From Fontibacillus phaseoli (GTDB lineage: Bacteria; Bacillota; Bacilli; Paenibacillales; Paenibacillaceae), in the NCBI RefSeq assembly GCF_003337355.1, contig NZ_QPJW01000009.1:62001-126000 (forward strand): a stretch of 64,000 nt of DNA, read 5' to 3'. The notes beneath the pieces are model-generated. The model saw only the letters and a program-made list of their open reading frames with translations. It did not search any database and was not told where the DNA came from. Below, in pieces: positions 15,712 through 26,746 of this stretch (position 1 is its first letter; every line of letters starts with the position of its first letter). The position numbers were made by a program, and so were the translations under genes.

Positions 15712-16446
15712 ATGATAATTACAATATCGCTATTTGCAGGGCTTGCCGACCGAATCGGAACGTCATCCCTAGAATTTGCTTGTAACGAAAACGAACTGAA
15801 CGCAGACCGGCTGAAAGAGCTGTTATCACAGGATTATCCGGCGGCCGCTTCCTTGATTTCCGTTTCTTTCGTTGCCGTCAATCAGGAGTACGCCGCAGGG
15901 AACTCTCCCATTTCGGAGAAAGATGAAGTGGCGCTCATTCCGCCCGTCTCCGGAGGCGAACCCAAACCAGACCTTCAGCACCATGCCTCGGAGGACGGGA
16001 TGTACGTCATTACGCATCAAGAGCTATCTATAGATCAAGTTACCACTAAAGTCATTACCGCAAACCACGGTGCAGTCCTTACGTTCACCGGGACTACTCG
16101 CGAAATGACCGGAGAGCAGCGGACGATTCACCTGGAATACGAAGCCTATGTTCCGATGGCCCTGGCGAAACTGCAACAAATCGGCGACGAAATCAACGAA
16201 AAATGGCCAGGGACCCGCTGCGCGATCAGCCACCGGATCGGCCTTGTGAAGATTGCCGAGGCCAGCGTAGTGATCGCCGTATCCTCCCCGCACCGGGCCG
16301 GCTGCTATGAAGCAAGCCGCTACTCGATCGAAAGATTGAAACAAATTGTGCCCATTTGGAAAAAAGAATCCTGGGAGGACGGAACCGAATGGAAGGGGCA
16401 CGGACTGGGACCCTGGGACCCTTCAGCTCCGGGCGAGCTTTCCTAG
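15712..16446 (+). CDS. MoaD-MoaE fusion, molybdopterin synthase
   Basis: A 244-aa fusion of both molybdopterin synthase subunits. Residues 1-82 are MoaD, ending in GG (81-82), the thiocarboxylate-bearing tail. After a 14-residue linker, residues 97-240 are MoaE with THQELS, FTGTTRE, SSPHRAGCYEA and the catalytic Lys region PIWKKESW. The enzyme adds two sulfurs to precursor Z. MoaD normally needs a free C-terminal Gly, so the chain should be cut after GG, as known for the mycobacterial fusion MoaX. The only molybdoenzyme in this window is NarG. No other moa or moe gene is present here. Confidence 0.88.
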   Translation: MIITISLFAGLADRIGTSSLEFACNENELNADRLKELLSQDYPAAASLISVSFVAVNQEYAAGNSPISEKDEVALIPPVSGGEPKPDLQHHASEDGMYVITHQELSIDQVTTKVITANHGAVLTFTGTTREMTGEQRTIHLEYEAYVPMALAKLQQIGDEINEKWPGTRCAISHRIGLVKIAEASVVIAVSSPHRAGCYEASRYSIERLKQIVPIWKKESWEDGTEWKGHGLGPWDPSAPGELS

Positions 16447-16538
16447 ACTTGCTAATTTCAAGTCCCATAAACATTCATTGTCAATCCATTTATTCCCTGT
16501 TATGATGAAAGAAAACTCATAACGAGGTGTCATCGTCC

Positions 16539-17585
16539 TTGAAAATACACATTATGGATCTCAGTCCCGGAGACCGTCTCGAATCCGATATTTTCAATCA
16601 TTTTGGGGTCCTGGTCCTTCAAAAGGAAAAAGAACTCACAAACGATGCAATCGTCAAACTCATGCAGCACGGCATCGATTATGTGGATGTCGTACCCTAT
16701 ACGCCAGATGTTCAGATCCCTGTGGCACCGCCGATTTCAGAGCAGGTACAAAAATTAAAGCCCTACTTCGACAATGCGGTGGACGGATTTGAATCGATTT
16801 TCTTGGAAGCGCTAACCCGGGGTACTTTTGACGAAAATCAAGTGGATGAACTGCTTGAGCCCATGGTGAATCAATTAGTGAACCAAAAGGACGTAGTTTC
16901 CCTTCTGCTCCTGTTAAGCGACAGCGACAATTACACATATAATCACTCCATGCAGGTTGGAATGCTCTCTTATTATATCGCCTCCTGGCTCGGCTATCCT
17001 ACGGAGGAAGCCTATACGGCAGGAAAAGCCGGTTATTTGATCGACATCGGTAAATGCATGGTGCCCCAGGATATTTTACATAAACCAGGCAAGCTCACGC
17101 CGGAAGAATTTGAAGAAATCAAACACCACACGACATACGGACATGACATCGTTTTGAAATCCACCGGAGACAAGCTGTCTGCCCTGGTGGCCCTACAGCA
17201 TCACGAGCGTGAAGACGGGAGCGGTTATCCTCATGGCCTTACTGAAAAAGACATCCATCCGCTCGCCAAAATCGCGGCCGTTGCCGATGTGTACACAGCG
17301 ATGACCTCCAACCGGGTATACCAGTCGAAGCAGGAATTGTTATCCGTTCTGCGGGAATTGAACAGCCTCAGCTTCGGGAAACTGAGTCCGGAACCAACCC
17401 AGGCACTCATCAACCACTTGCTTCCTAATTTTATCGGCAAAAGAGTACTGCTTAGCTCCGGAGAAGTCGGCTCCATCGTAATGACGAACCAATCCGATTT
17501 CTTCAGGCCTCTCGTACAGACGGATTCCCGATTCGTCGATCTGTCCAAGGAACGCGACACGGCGATTGAGGAAGTTTACTTGTAA
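16539..17585 (+). CDS. HD-GYP domain phosphodiesterase, second paralogue
   Basis: About 348 aa. Likely start TTG at 16539 (LKIHIMDLSPGDRLES), 11 bases after GAGG; an in-frame GTG at 16527 overlaps that site. The HD-GYP domain shows the metal and substrate motifs IDIGKCMVP, HHTTYGHDIV and HHEREDGSGYPHGL. The first motif reads LIDIGK where the HD His-Asp would be expected, so the HD His is replaced by Ile. This may weaken or abolish catalysis. The N-terminal 110 residues match the paralogue at 12911 in layout. A terminator follows at 17609. Confidence 0.8.
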   Translation: MKIHIMDLSPGDRLESDIFNHFGVLVLQKEKELTNDAIVKLMQHGIDYVDVVPYTPDVQIPVAPPISEQVQKLKPYFDNAVDGFESIFLEALTRGTFDENQVDELLEPMVNQLVNQKDVVSLLLLLSDSDNYTYNHSMQVGMLSYYIASWLGYPTEEAYTAGKAGYLIDIGKCMVPQDILHKPGKLTPEEFEEIKHHTTYGHDIVLKSTGDKLSALVALQHHEREDGSGYPHGLTEKDIHPLAKIAAVADVYTAMTSNRVYQSKQELLSVLRELNSLSFGKLSPEPTQALINHLLPNFIGKRVLLSSGEVGSIVMTNQSDFFRPLVQTDSRFVDLSKERDTAIEEVYL

Positions 17586-17608
17586 CATAATGATCGGCAT
17601 CTCTCAAT

Positions 17609-17650
17609 AAAAACTCTCCCATATACGGAATATGGAAGAGTTTTTATTAT
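17609..17650 (+). terminator. Rho-independent terminator after the second HD-GYP gene
   Basis: AAAAACTCT and CCATAT pair with ATATGG and AGAGTTTTT around a 5-base loop, then T-rich sequence. Confidence 0.85.
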
Positions 17651-17722
17651 TTCCAGAACAGGTTTAGATTCACACCTCAACTACCGATATAGTAAGAAGG
17701 CATATTTAGAAGGGTGGCAGAA

Positions 17723-17926
17723 ATGAGTAATATGCATGAATTAAAAATGGCGGTAACCTTGGAGCATCATGTTGTGTTGACGCTGGAAGACGGAAATTCT
17801 ATCGTCGGTTTACCTAAATGGGGGCATAGACCTGAAAAGGTTCAGATTAGGACCGTTGAGGGCGCCGTTTGGGTGATGTTGGAGGAAATTAAGCATGTAA
17901 CCCGGATAATACCGATGCAATTCTAA
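17723..17926 (+). CDS. Small protein of unknown function
   Basis: A 67-aa protein beginning MSNMHELKM. The ATG at 17723 is five bases after GGGTGG; an in-frame GTG at 17714 overlaps that site. It is mostly beta by eye, with short alternating hydrophobic strands (HVVLTLEDG, EKVQIRTVEGAVWVML), which could form a small SH3- or Sm-like barrel. There are no cysteines and no membrane segment. Family not recognised. Confidence 0.6.
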   Translation: MSNMHELKMAVTLEHHVVLTLEDGNSIVGLPKWGHRPEKVQIRTVEGAVWVMLEEIKHVTRIIPMQF

Positions 17927-18066
17927 ATTAGTCAGAAGTAGAAGCGTGTCCACTCCATCAATTTGTGTCGATAGTGCTGCGTCCAGATACTATTAAGTTT
18001 ACTAATAGAAAATACATCCTTATTTTGGTATCATGTATTCACATGAATATGGGAAGGAAGTCTGAT

Positions 18067-18585
18067 ATGTCAAAATTATTGAACACGTTACTTCAATCCG
18101 TCAACCAGCAGGATATTATTGACTATGCGGAAGGTTTCAATGGACTAATTGCAGTGACCAAGAATGCCGTTTATTTACAAAGAGGCAAGGTCCTTGAAAG
18201 AAAATCTTTAAAGACCTATACTATCAAGAATATTGCTTCCATACAAAGTAAAAAGAAAACTTTTTTACAAAATGGTTATTTTCAAATAATACCAAATTCC
18301 GGCGGAAGTGAAGTCAAGCGATTCACTAAGGGCTCTGATTATCTCTTTGATGAGAATACGATAACTATCGCCAATAATAAAGATTACGAAAACTTTACGA
18401 GATTAGAGCAATTAATTTATAAGCTCCAAAATGAACCAAGTGTACCTTCCACGATTGCTCCTACAAACCAAACTGTTGAAGATGAATTATCAAAGCTTGA
18501 AAAATTAGCGCAATTGAAAGATCAAGGAATAATTAGCCTCGAAGAATTTGAGGCTAAGAAAAAAGAAATATTGTTTAAAGTGTAA
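18067..18585 (+). CDS. Bacterial PH-like domain protein with C-terminal SHOCT motif
   Basis: A 172-aa protein. The ATG at 18067 follows GGGAAGGAAG; the longer upstream reading frame lacks a site. Residues 15-115 resemble the YokE-like bacterial PH domain (strand-rich; AVTKNAVYLQRG, LKTYTIKNIASIQ). The last 30 residues fit SHOCT: LEKLAQLKDQGIISLEEFE followed by Lys-rich KKKEIL. Such proteins are common in mobile or accessory DNA and their role is unknown. The gene is clearly more AT-rich than its neighbours, which suggests recent acquisition. Confidence 0.75.
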   Translation: MSKLLNTLLQSVNQQDIIDYAEGFNGLIAVTKNAVYLQRGKVLERKSLKTYTIKNIASIQSKKKTFLQNGYFQIIPNSGGSEVKRFTKGSDYLFDENTITIANNKDYENFTRLEQLIYKLQNEPSVPSTIAPTNQTVEDELSKLEKLAQLKDQGIISLEEFEAKKKEILFKV

Positions 18586-18590
18586 TCACA

Positions 18591-18626
18591 AAAAGCCCGC
18601 TGACCTATATGGACAGCGGGCTTTTA
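18591..18626. terminator. Bidirectional terminator between the PH/SHOCT gene and sufB
   Basis: AAAAGCCCGCTG pairs with CAGCGGGCTTTT around an 11-base loop, with A/T tracts on both sides. It serves the rightward gene and the leftward suf operon. Confidence 0.88.
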
Positions 18627-18639
18627 TACAGCTTTTAAC

Positions 18640-20037
18640 TTACCCGATAGACCCTTCCATTTCGAACTTGATCAACCGGTTCATTTCTACCGCATATTCC
18701 ATCGGCAATTCCTTGGTGAACGGTTCGATGAAGCCCATGACGATCATTTGCGTCGCTTCGGCTTCGGAGAGACCGCGGCTCATCAGGTAGAAGAGCTGCT
18801 CCTCGGACACTTTGGAGACGGTAGCTTCATGCTCCAGAACGATATTGTCGTTCATGATTTCGTTATAAGGAATCGTGTCGGACGTCGATTCATTATCAAG
18901 AATGAGCGTATCGCATTTGATGTTGGATTTGGCGCCTTCCGCCTGGCGTCCAAAGGAAGCCAGACCGCGGTACGTTACTTTGCCGCCGTGCTTACTGATC
19001 GATTTGGAAACGATCGTCGACGTGGTGTCCGGCGCAAGATGGATCATTTTGGCCCCTGCGTCTTGGTGCTGGCCTTTGCCCGCTACTGCGATCGACAGCA
19101 CGCTGCCTTTCGCTCCGCGGCCCTTCAGCACGACTGCTGGATATTTCATCGTCAATTTGGAGCCGATATTGCCGTCGACCCATTCCATCGTGGCGTTCTC
19201 TTCAGCAACCGCCCGTTTGGTAACAAGGTTGTAGATGTTCGGCGCCCAGTTCTGGATCGTCGTGTAACGAACGCGCGCGTTCTTTTTGCAGATGATTTCA
19301 ACGACGGCGCTATGCAGGGAATTGGTGCTGTAGATCGGAGCCGTACAGCCTTCCACATAGTGCACGAAGCTATCCTCGTCAGCGATAATCAGCGTCCGTT
19401 CGAACTGCCCCATATTTTCCGAGTTGATCCGGAAATAGGCTTGCAGCGGAACTTCGCATTTAACGCCTTTCGGCACGTAGATGAAGCTTCCGCCGGACCA
19501 TACGGCGCTGTTCAGTGCCGCGAACTTGTTGTCCGCCGGAGGGATCACCGTACCGAAATATTCACGGAAAATTTCCGGATGCTCTTTAAGCGCAGTGTCG
19601 GTATCCGTAAATATTACGCCTTGATCTTCCAGATCCTTTTGCATGCTGTGATATACGACCTCGGATTCGTACTGCGCGGAAACTCCGGCCAGGAACTTCT
19701 GTTCGGCCTCAGGGATGCCGAGCTTGTCGAACGTTTCCTTGATTTCGGAAGGAACCTCTTCCCAAGTCTTCCCTTGCTTCTCGGAAGGTCGAACATAGTA
19801 TTGAATATCGTTAAAATCGAGATCATCCAAATCTCCGCCCCAGCGCGGCAGCGGCATCTTCTCAAACTGTTCAAGCGATTTAAGCCGGAAGTTCAGCATC
19901 CATTCCGGTTCATCCTTGATACGGGAAATTTCCGTGACGATTTCGCGGGTCAAGCCTTTGCCCGATTGGAAAACCGCCTTGTGCTCGTCGCGGAAGCCAT
20001 ATTTATACTCTTCCATTTCAGGCGCTTTTTTTGCCAT
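18640..20037 (-). CDS. sufB: Fe-S cluster assembly scaffold protein SufB
   Basis: A 465-aa Suf[21 protein letters not shown] is the N-terminal region, and SIYVPKGVK-like text ([18 protein letters not shown]) and [10 protein letters not shown] are core motifs. The latter contains the conserved Cys, and [19 protein letters not shown]-type text lies near the end. With SufC and SufD it forms the SufBC2D scaffold that builds [4Fe-4S] clusters. Last gene of sufCDSUB, 21 bp after sufU. Confidence 0.96.
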   Translation of the reverse strand: MAKKAPEMEEYKYGFRDEHKAVFQSGKGLTREIVTEISRIKDEPEWMLNFRLKSLEQFEKMPLPRWGGDLDDLDFNDIQYYVRPSEKQGKTWEEVPSEIKETFDKLGIPEAEQKFLAGVSAQYESEVVYHSMQKDLEDQGVIFTDTDTALKEHPEIFREYFGTVIPPADNKFAALNSAVWSGGSFIYVPKGVKCEVPLQAYFRINSENMGQFERTLIIADEDSFVHYVEGCTAPIYSTNSLHSAVVEIICKKNARVRYTTIQNWAPNIYNLVTKRAVAEENATMEWVDGNIGSKLTMKYPAVVLKGRGAKGSVLSIAVAGKGQHQDAGAKMIHLAPDTTSTIVSKSISKHGGKVTYRGLASFGRQAEGAKSNIKCDTLILDNESTSDTIPYNEIMNDNIVLEHEATVSKVSEEQLFYLMSRGLSEAEATQMIVMGFIEPFTKELPMEYAVEMNRLIKFEMEGSIG

Positions 20038-20058
20038 GGCTGCATTACCTCCTTAAAA

Positions 20059-20480
20059 TTATGATTCTTCGTGTATGCCCTTCTTGAGCGCGTTCCACGC
20101 CAGCGTGGCGCATTTGATCCGGGCAGGAAATTTATTCACACCCGACAGGGCCTCTATATCTTCGTAATCCTCGAAATCCGCAGGCTCGCCCTTCATAAGA
20201 CAGGAGAACCGGTTGGCCAAATCCATGGCCTCTTCATAAGTCCGGCCTTTGACGGCCTCCGTCATCATCGATGCCGATGACATGCTGATCGAGCAGCCTT
20301 CCCCGGTAAACCGGGCATCCTTCACGATGCCGTCTTCGACTTTGAGCTGCAACGATATACGGTCTCCGCAGGTCGGATTGTTCAAATCGACCGTAAGGCC
20401 ACCGTCTTCAAACTTTCCGCGGTTGCGCGGATTTTTATAATGATCCATAATGACGCGGCGGTATAAATCGTCCAATTGCA

Positions 20481-20481
<1 letters not shown>
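20059..20481 (-). CDS. sufU: SufU zinc-dependent sulfurtransferase
   Basis: A 140-aa protein. It has the three zinc-binding cysteines of SufU in NPTCGDR, GEGCSIS and the C-terminal KCATLAW, plus Asp in CGDR. SufU accepts persulfide sulfur from SufS and hands it to SufB in Gram-positive bacteria, replacing SufE. Its start overlaps the sufS stop by one base. Confidence 0.94.
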
Positions 20482-22993
<2,512 letters not shown>

Positions 22994-23011
22994 TTTTTTT
23001 CCTCCTTCCGT

Positions 23012-23794
23012 TTAGGCTTCTTGACCTACAGTTTCATCCACGATCCCAAGCTCTTCTTTAATCCAATCATAGCCGTCGCGTTCCAGGCGTTCCGCCAGTT
23101 CCGGTCCGCCGGATTTCACGATACGTCCTTGCATCATGACATGGACATAATCCGGTGTAATATAGTTCAGCAAACGCTGATAGTGGGTAATGATCAGGAA
23201 ACTGCGTTCTTCGCTACGCATTGCATTGACGCCTTTCGCCACGATCCGCAACGCATCGATGTCGAGGCCCGAGTCGATTTCGTCAAGAATGACGATTTTT
23301 GGATCAAGCAGCAGCATTTGCAAAATTTCGTTCCGCTTCTTCTCCCCGCCGGAGAAGCCTTCATTCAAATAACGGTGGGCAAATTCCGGATTCATTTCAA
23401 GCTCTTTCATTTTGCCTTCCATTTGGCGGATAAATTTGATCAGAGATACCTCATTGCCTTCACCGCGGCGCGCATTGATTGCACTGCGCAGGAAGTCCGA
23501 GTTCGTTACGCCGGCGATTTCGCTCGGATACTGCATAGCCAGGAACAAGCCGGCACGGGCGCGTTCATCAACGGCCATCTCCAACACGTCTTCGCCATCC
23601 AGACTTACGTTGCCGTCCGTAACTTCATATTTGGGATGACCCATCAGTGCAGAAGCCAGCGTACTTTTCCCGGTTCCGTTCGGTCCCATAATGGCATGGA
23701 TTTCTCCACCCTTTATTTCAATGTCGATCCCTTTCAGGATCTCCTTGCCCTCAATTGTCGCTTTAAGTCCCTCAACAACGAAATGTGTAGCCAT
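23012..23794 (-). CDS. sufC: SufC ATPase
   Basis: A 260-aa ABC-type ATPase. Walker A is GPNGTGKST, the signature is FSGGEKKRNE, Walker B is VILDEIDSGLD, and the H-loop His is in IITHYQR. The ATG at 23794 lies behind GGAGGGAGC; an in-frame ATG 18 bases upstream precedes the site and is rejected. First gene of sufCDSUB; the control region upstream carries Fur-family boxes. Confidence 0.96.
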   Translation of the reverse strand: MATHFVVEGLKATIEGKEILKGIDIEIKGGEIHAIMGPNGTGKSTLASALMGHPKYEVTDGNVSLDGEDVLEMAVDERARAGLFLAMQYPSEIAGVTNSDFLRSAINARRGEGNEVSLIKFIRQMEGKMKELEMNPEFAHRYLNEGFSGGEKKRNEILQMLLLDPKIVILDEIDSGLDIDALRIVAKGVNAMRSEERSFLIITHYQRLLNYITPDYVHVMMQGRIVKSGGPELAERLERDGYDWIKEELGIVDETVGQEA

Positions 23795-23852
23795 ATTTAC
23801 TGCTCCCTCCATTGGTCGTTAAAATCTATCCTTCTATTTTGTTGCTATTGTA

Positions 23853-23867
23853 ACATAATAATTATCA
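23853..23867. promoter_or_regulatory. Fur-type 7-1-7 box upstream of suf
   Basis: Minus strand TGATAAT-T-ATTATGT against the Fur consensus TGATAAT-N-ATTATCA: 12 of 14 defined positions match. It is about 60 bp upstream of the sufC start. Confidence 0.6.
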
Positions 23868-23869
23868 CA

Positions 23870-23884
23870 TTAGAATTATTCTAA
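23870..23884. promoter_or_regulatory. Perfect 7-1-7 palindrome (PerR/Fur-family box) upstream of suf
   Basis: TTAGAAT-T-ATTCTAA is a perfect inverted repeat around one central base. It differs from the PerR consensus TTATAAT-N-ATTATAA only by one symmetrical change. Its centre lies 17 bp from that of the neighbouring Fur-type box. Confidence 0.6.
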
Positions 23885-23885
23885 G

Positions 23886-23905
23886 TGATTCTCATTGATT
23901 CTCAT
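23886..23905. repeat. 10-bp tandem direct repeat next to the Fur-family boxes
   Basis: TGATTCTCAT occurs twice head to tail. Its complement ATGAGAATCA contains the Fur half-site TGAGAAT. The pair may extend the regulator array upstream of suf. Confidence 0.6.
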
Positions 23906-24018
23906 TTCATTCTAACTCACTTTTAAAGCTTAATCAACGTGTCGAAGCGGAGAATGGTCTCTTTCCATAAGCTTTGTCACAGACAATTAGCATTTGCGGA
24001 GTTTGTCGAAAACGGGAA

Positions 24019-24046
24019 CGGGCCTGACCATGTCTGGCCAAGCCCG
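24019..24046 (-). terminator. Weak hairpin downstream of dps
   Basis: CGGGC..TG.CC pairs with GG.CA..GCCCG with two mismatches. On the minus strand a short T run follows. Placed 30 bp after the dps stop. Confidence 0.35.
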
Positions 24047-24075
24047 CGTAAGCCCCTTGTTCCTGTCCCAATATA

Positions 24076-24549
24076 TTATCCGAGATAAGAACGCAGCATC
24101 CACATATGTTTTTCGAGTTCTCCCTTAAAGCCGGTCAGCAGATCGCTGGTCGCCTCATCGCCTTCCTTGTCGGCAAGCTCGATGCCTTCCTGGAAAGATT
24201 CGGTCAAAGTAGCGAAATCTTCGATCAGATTCTGTACCATCATTCGTTGGTCTTCCTTACCGGTAGCCTCCTGGATGGTCGCGATTTCCAAATATTCCTT
24301 CAAAGTTGCCGAAGGGCTGCCCTTGATCGTAAGAAGCCGTTCCGCTACCGCATCCATTTTTTCGGAAACTTCATTGTATAGCTCCTCGAATTTAACATGA
24401 AGGGTAAAAAAGTTTTCTCCCTTCACATACCAATGATAATTGTGAATTTTCACATACAACACATTCAGATTGGCAACCTGCTCATTGAGTACTTGCTCCA
24501 AACTGGATTTTTTCGTCTTGCTTGAAGTCTTAGAGTCCGCTTTCGCCAT
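24076..24549 (-). CDS. dps: Dps/MrgA-family DNA-binding ferritin-like protein
   Basis: A 157-aa Dps. The ferroxidase-site motif HNYHWYVKGENFFTLHVKFEELY is recognisable by HNYHWYVKG and LHVKFEELY, with a downstream DAVAERLL. The N-terminal tail of about 15 residues is Lys/Ser-rich and probably binds DNA. It oxidises Fe(II) with peroxide and protects DNA. In Bacillus subtilis the homologue mrgA is under PerR. A TTAGAAT half-site identical to the suf palindrome arm lies upstream on the minus strand near 24587-24593. Confidence 0.92.
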   Translation of the reverse strand: MAKADSKTSSKTKKSSLEQVLNEQVANLNVLYVKIHNYHWYVKGENFFTLHVKFEELYNEVSEKMDAVAERLLTIKGSPSATLKEYLEIATIQEATGKEDQRMMVQNLIEDFATLTESFQEGIELADKEGDEATSDLLTGFKGELEKHMWMLRSYLG

Positions 24550-24855
24550 TGTAAACCCTCGCTTTCGATAAAGGTATAATACAACAATATTCTAAGTTTA
24601 CCCGAGCCAAGTTAAGCCGAAACAAGCTGCTTGTCTTTCTTATTATACCCGATTTCCAAAAAAAATGAAAAAGAGCTTCAAACACCCTCCATTTTTATTG
24701 TCCGATTATAGTAACCTTTATTTTCCATTTAAATTTCATGAAAACAAAGAGGTTTAGGACTATGATTGTCTCCCTCGCGGTGCTATGATGGTTAGTGCAA
24801 CGATGCATAACAATACAACGTAACAATAATTAATGAACGTGTTTTTGGGGGCTAT
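24550..24855. other. Divergent intergenic region dps / 24856
   Basis: 306 bp, AT-rich. It holds one TTAGAAT half-site and a TATTAT that could be the dps -10. Rightward the next gene has a GGGGGC site before its ATG. I see no RNA gene, repeat or clear operator. Confidence 0.3.
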
Positions 24856-25419
24856 ATGGACAATCAGATTGAACGCAACAAGAAAGAAGATTTAGGTTAT
24901 TTATTCAATGTAGAGATTCTCGTGAGAAACGAGACCAATGCCAAGGCGCTGCAATCTCTGCTGACGTTACTGAATTCCGGGGAACATATTATCGATTACA
25001 GAATTAACTCGGGGATTGAGCTTGGAGAAATTATCGAGTCCTTGCTAACCGCCAAGAAACAGTCCATTATCTCCAAATCCTATAAACGGCTGACCGCAAC
25101 CGAGCAAACGAAGAAAACTCCGGACGCCCAGCCGGCCAAAGCCAAAGCTCCCGCACAAGAACCCGCATCAAAAACACAGCAGGGCACTTTCGAAGAAATC
25201 GCCAAAAGCGGAGAATTTGAAAAGTGGATTAAAACCTATATCGCCGAAAACCGGCTGGTTCGTCTGCTGGTCAATCACAACGGCAAACGAACAAGCATCC
25301 CTTGCCGGGTCTTGAATTTCCTGCCTGAAACCTATACGCTCAGCGTGTATCATGTGGATGAGAAACAGGTATATACTTTTAATCTCAGCGAGATTATCGA
25401 TTTTATCGATAAAAAATAA
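24856..25419 (+). CDS. Two-part protein of unknown function with Sm/Hfq-like C-terminal region
   Basis: A 187-aa protein. Residues 1-80 are alpha/beta and contain an ALQSLLTLLNSGEHIIDYRI segment. Residues 85-115 are an Ala/Pro/Lys-rich linker. The C-terminal 65 residues (FEKWIKTYIAENRLVRLLVNHNGKR onward) alternate strands as in small Sm-like barrels, with a short strand-turn-strand core ending LSEIIDFIDKK. I do not recognise a named family. No signal peptide or membrane segment. A terminator follows at 25440. Confidence 0.65.
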   Translation: MDNQIERNKKEDLGYLFNVEILVRNETNAKALQSLLTLLNSGEHIIDYRINSGIELGEIIESLLTAKKQSIISKSYKRLTATEQTKKTPDAQPAKAKAPAQEPASKTQQGTFEEIAKSGEFEKWIKTYIAENRLVRLLVNHNGKRTSIPCRVLNFLPETYTLSVYHVDEKQVYTFNLSEIIDFIDKK

Positions 25420-25439
25420 GAAAATATCTTATTTAAAAC

Positions 25440-25481
25440 ATACGGCTGGACGCTCACTTGAGACGACCCGGCCGTATTTTT
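25440..25481. terminator. Bidirectional terminator
   Basis: ATACGGC(T)GG pairs with CC(C)GGCCGTAT around an 18-base loop, followed by TTTTTAT. It lies between two convergent genes. Confidence 0.75.
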
Positions 25482-25495
25482 ATGCAAAGCCCTCG

Positions 25496-25873
25496 TTAAT
25501 TGTCTTTTCTAAGCATAGCCAAAGCAAACATCAACCAGCCTGCAATAAATGACACGCCCCCTAGCGGAGTGATGGGACCGAACCATTTCCAGCCGGTGAC
25601 GGCGAGCAGATACAAGCTGCCCGAAAAAAGAATGATCCCCAGCAAAAACAATCGGTTTGCCCATAAAAGCCGTCTCCGGTCACCGCCAAGCCCGGAAGCA
25701 AACGCCGCCAATAGCATACCTATCCCGTGAATCATATGATAGTGAACCCCGGTTTCAAACGTCCCGATCGCCTTCTCGCCGATCTGCGGCTCCAGTACGT
25801 GAGCCCCGAAGGCTCCAAGCGCAACGGCAGCCAGCATCACGAACGCGCCTGTTCCGGCATATTTTCGGTGCAT
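25496..25873 (-). CDS. DUF423 membrane protein, YwdK-like
   Basis: A 125-aa integral membrane protein with four hydrophobic helices. GAFGAHVLE near 21-29 and ITPLGGVSFIAGW near the end are the conserved DUF423 motifs, as in Bacillus YwdK. Function unknown in the family. Monocistronic; ATG follows AGGCGG. Confidence 0.85.
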   Translation of the reverse strand: MHRKYAGTGAFVMLAAVALGAFGAHVLEPQIGEKAIGTFETGVHYHMIHGIGMLLAAFASGLGGDRRRLLWANRLFLLGIILFSGSLYLLAVTGWKWFGPITPLGGVSFIAGWLMFALAMLRKDN

Positions 25874-26103
25874 ATGTTTCCGCCTCTCAAAATGGATTTT
25901 TGGGATGCTTACAATCTAGAAAGCACGACTTCTATTATCATAACCCAGCAATGGCTCTCTTTCCAAATGGATGGGGTCCGATAACGTCCGAGTCGAAAAA
26001 TCAATGATTTTATCATATCTAGGAATCTCGTTATTGATTTTTTTTGAAATATGTGAAGAATTAAACAAAGAATATCAATCCCTTAAAAGGAGACTTATCA
26101 AGT

Positions 26104-26526
26104 ATGGACCAATATGAGCAAAATAATTTAAACGGGACTCCCGTGCCGGTGCCGCCTTATCCCGAATACGGCGCTCTCGCAGCCTCCGCACGTAAGCATT
26201 CCGGACCGGGCATCGCTTCATTCGTCGTTATTCTGGTGGCCATTGTGGTCTACATTTTTTCCCTAACCCTGGTTACGGCCGCCGTCATTGATATCGCGGA
26301 CCAATCGATCGACGCCATTACCGAAGACATGATGATACATTCCGGAGCCATTATCGGAATCCTGATGATGATGCTTGCCGGCGTGCTGCATTTGGTTGCC
26401 CTTATTTTGTCGATAATCGGCTTAGTTCTTAAAAACCGCAAAAAGCTTTTCGCCATTCTGGGTCTGTCGTTTTCGGTCGGCATCTTTATTCTGCTGATGA
26501 TTTTGTTTGCTCTCGGCTCGATATAA
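26104..26526 (+). CDS. Small membrane protein of unknown function
   Basis: A 140-aa protein. A proline-rich cytoplasmic N terminus of about 35 residues (PVPVPPYPEY) is followed by three or four hydrophobic helices (about 36-62, 77-100, 112-138). The layout resembles DUF4064-type proteins but I cannot assign it. AAAGGAG precedes the ATG. A terminator-like hairpin follows at 26579. Confidence 0.65.
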   Translation: MDQYEQNNLNGTPVPVPPYPEYGALAASARKHSGPGIASFVVILVAIVVYIFSLTLVTAAVIDIADQSIDAITEDMMIHSGAIIGILMMMLAGVLHLVALILSIIGLVLKNRKKLFAILGLSFSVGIFILLMILFALGSI

Positions 26527-26578
26527 TTATTCCCTGTTAAGCTTTGTAACGTTTAAGTCAAACAACAACTTTTTTCCC

Positions 26579-26632
26579 GATCCCTTGCACCAGTGGTTTG
26601 CAGCCCGGTCCGAGGGATCTTTTCTTTTTTCG
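26579..26632 (+). terminator. Terminator after the membrane protein gene
   Basis: GATCCCT pairs with AGGGATC, with an inner TGCA...TGCA arm, then TTTTCTTTTTT. Confidence 0.6.
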
Positions 26633-26746
26633 TAACCAGACTGTGATCAAAAGATGTTTTTTTAAGCGGCCGTCTCAAAACGATGTTAAACGGACAAGGA
26701 TTTTGTTAAGATATAGATTGGACTATCTGAATTTAAGGAGAAACTT

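Noticed and set aside
18748-20064. Open 438-codon frame on the plus strand opposite sufB
   Set aside because: It is an exact shadow of sufB, Arg/Phe-rich with no recognisable motif and no ribosome binding site.
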